Positions 35,215-36,232 of a stretch of DNA of 36,232 bases are shown piece by piece. The translations under genes and the position numbers were made by a program. Positions within the stretch are counted from its first letter, which is position 1. Each line of letters begins with the position of its first letter. A model generated the notes under the pieces. It searched no databases. It saw nothing but the letters and a program-made list of their open reading frames with translations, and was not told where the DNA came from. The DNA comes from Lysobacteraceae bacterium UBA6001 (GTDB lineage Bacteria > Pseudomonadota > Gammaproteobacteria > Xanthomonadales > Xanthomonadaceae), in the NCBI GenBank assembly GCA_002429615.1, contig DJAN01000288.1, positions 1 to 36,232 of the forward strand, read 5' to 3'.

Positions 35215-35853
35215 TCAGGCGCCGCCCCGGCGGATGCCCACCGGCAGGTCGGCCAGGCGCCCGGCCTCGCCGCGCCGCAGCCAGTCCGGGTCGGCCAGCA
35301 CGGTCTCCATCAGGCCGTGGGCATCGTTGCCCCAGAACAGTTCGCCGCCGATTTCCAGGGTCGGCACGCCGAATACCCCGGCCGCCAGCGCCTGCTCGGT
35401 GTTGGCGCGCAGCTGGGCCTTCACCGCCGGGTCGGCCAGCGCTTCCTCGGCGTCCAGGCCCAGTGCCTGCGCCAGCAGCTGCAGGGCCTGCGCGGTGTCG
35501 CCCGCCAGCCCGTCGCGCCACAGCCAGTCGAAGATCGCGTCGATGGCGTGTACCGTGGTGCCGGCGGCGATGCACAGCCGCAGCGCCGGCAGCGGGTTGA
35601 ACGGATGCGTCGGCGGGAAGCGCAGCGGTACGCCTTCGTGCTCGGCCTGCCACTGCACCTTGCGGTAGGTGAAAAGCCGCTTGCCGTCGATCTCGGCCGG
35701 GCCGCGGATGCCGAGCTGGTCCAGCACCGCGCCGAACAGGATCGGCACCGGCACGATGTCGCGGGCCTGCGGCAGGCGCCGCAGCTTCTGCCAGTGCAGG
35801 TAGGAGAACGGCGAGACGAAGTCGAAATACCAGTGCGGGTGCGAGGCAGCCAT
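35215..35853 (-). CDS. 2-hydroxychromene-2-carboxylate isomerase-type protein (DsbA-fold, kappa-GST-like)
   Basis: This 212-residue protein has a thioredoxin/DsbA-like fold. WYFDFVSPFSYL at the N-terminus carries the catalytic serine context of kappa glutathione transferases and HCCA isomerases in place of CxxC. The C-terminal GVFGVPTLEIGGELFWGNDAHGLME closes the fold. These enzymes use glutathione to isomerise hydroxychromene carboxylates in aromatic degradation, though many members have other substrates; none of the naphthalene pathway is nearby. It starts 12 bases after the upstream unknown gene on the same strand, so the two likely form an operon. Confidence 0.9.
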   Translation of the reverse strand: MAASHPHWYFDFVSPFSYLHWQKLRRLPQARDIVPVPILFGAVLDQLGIRGPAEIDGKRLFTYRKVQWQAEHEGVPLRFPPTHPFNPLPALRLCIAAGTTVHAIDAIFDWLWRDGLAGDTAQALQLLAQALGLDAEEALADPAVKAQLRANTEQALAAGVFGVPTLEIGGELFWGNDAHGLMETVLADPDWLRRGEAGRLADLPVGIRRGGA

Positions 35854-35865
35854 GCGTGGTTCCGG

Positions 35866-36232
35866 TCAGGGTTTGGCCGGTAGGGTAGCGGGCTTGTCGT
35901 CGTCCTTCACCGCGCGGATCTTGCCCTGCTCGATGGCCCAGATGCCGGAGCCGGTGGTGACGAATATCGGCTTTCCGGACCACAGCGACCAGAACACGTG
36001 GATTTCCGTGGGGATCTGGTCCAGTACATGGCTCACGATGAAGGCCCGGTTGCTGTCCTCGCCGTGGTTGTCCAGCGCGATGCAGCCGTTGGTGAAGGCG
36101 CGGCGCGAGACGATCTGGCCGTCGCGCACGTCAAACCGCCACGCGCCGCCCACGGGCAAGATGCCGGCGTCCTGCGTGCCGGGGATCACATAGACGATCC
36201 AGTCGCCTTCCGCCTCGCCCGGTACCAGGACG
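35866..36232 (-). CDS. Partial conserved protein of unknown function (start outside window)
   Basis: The open frame continues past the window edge, so the N-terminus is missing; about 121 codons are visible. The sequence includes GDWIVYVIPGTQDAG, VSRRAFTNGCIALDNHGEDSNRAFIVSHVLDQIPTE (cited in parts) and IHVFWSLWSGKPIFVTTGSGIWAIEQGKI. It appears beta-rich, with no membrane helix in the visible part. No family is recognised. It ends 12 bases before the DsbA-fold gene and is probably cotranscribed with it. Confidence 0.72.
   Translation of the reverse strand, partial: VLVPGEAEGDWIVYVIPGTQDAGILPVGGAWRFDVRDGQIVSRRAFTNGCIALDNHGEDSNRAFIVSHVLDQIPTEIHVFWSLWSGKPIFVTTGSGIWAIEQGKIRAVKDDDKPATLPAKP

Overview
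The window is a GC-rich gammaproteobacterial chromosome segment, most likely from the Xanthomonadaceae/Lysobacteraceae (Stenotrophomonas, Pseudoxanthomonas or Xanthomonas relatives). This rests on base composition, on gene families that recur in that group (a ParD-like gene coupled to a type I methionine aminopeptidase, PaoBC-type aldehyde oxidoreductase, frmRAB), and on GTAGGAGCGGCTTC-type REP elements. The taxon is an inference; no rRNA or tRNA gene is visible.

Layout. (1) 1-3111: end of a molybdenum aldehyde oxidoreductase operon (paoB partial, paoC). (2) 3296-6695, minus strand: a chemoreceptor and a YghZ-type aldo/keto reductase. (3) 6789-10232: a large autotransporter with a run of 26 prolines between passenger and barrel; a LysR gene lies just upstream. 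(4) 10328-18312: small redox and carbonyl enzymes with divergent regulators (LysR, aldo/keto reductase, manganese-type cupin, zinc alcohol dehydrogenase; DJ-1/PfpI protein, monooxygenase, LysR; AraC, short-chain dehydrogenase). (5) 18320-19352: a ParD-like gene and map, preceded by a perfect 26-bp palindrome. (6) 19583-23885: an accessory region of lower GC. A secreted phospholipase A2-like protein, a membrane-anchored protein and a Fic-domain protein form one operon. It is followed by a decayed short-chain dehydrogenase fragment, a second copy of the anchored protein and the intact short-chain dehydrogenase. (7) 24008-26400: LysR, an unknown membrane protein and a YCII-family protein. (8) 26556-29479: an overlapping gene pair (HNH-like protein with membrane segments; coiled-coil tail-anchored protein) and a lipoprotein. 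(9) 29480-31300: poorly coding DNA with two copies of a 42-bp hairpin-containing repeat bracketing two small unknown genes. (10) 31304-33589: frmRAB formaldehyde detoxification, with an operator overlapping the promoter. (11) 33600-36232: REP pair, small unknown protein, DegV, a DsbA-fold isomerase and a partial unknown gene.

Functional reading. Detoxification of aldehydes and other carbonyls is the shared theme of the core genes (paoBC, two aldo/keto reductases, two alcohol dehydrogenases, short-chain dehydrogenases, DJ-1 protein, frmRAB). The two most promising uncharacterised systems are the HNH-like/coiled-coil membrane pair at 26556-29005 and the phospholipase-like/anchored protein/Fic operon at 19583-21938, whose anchored component is duplicated nearby. 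Both functional readings are inferences from motifs and context.
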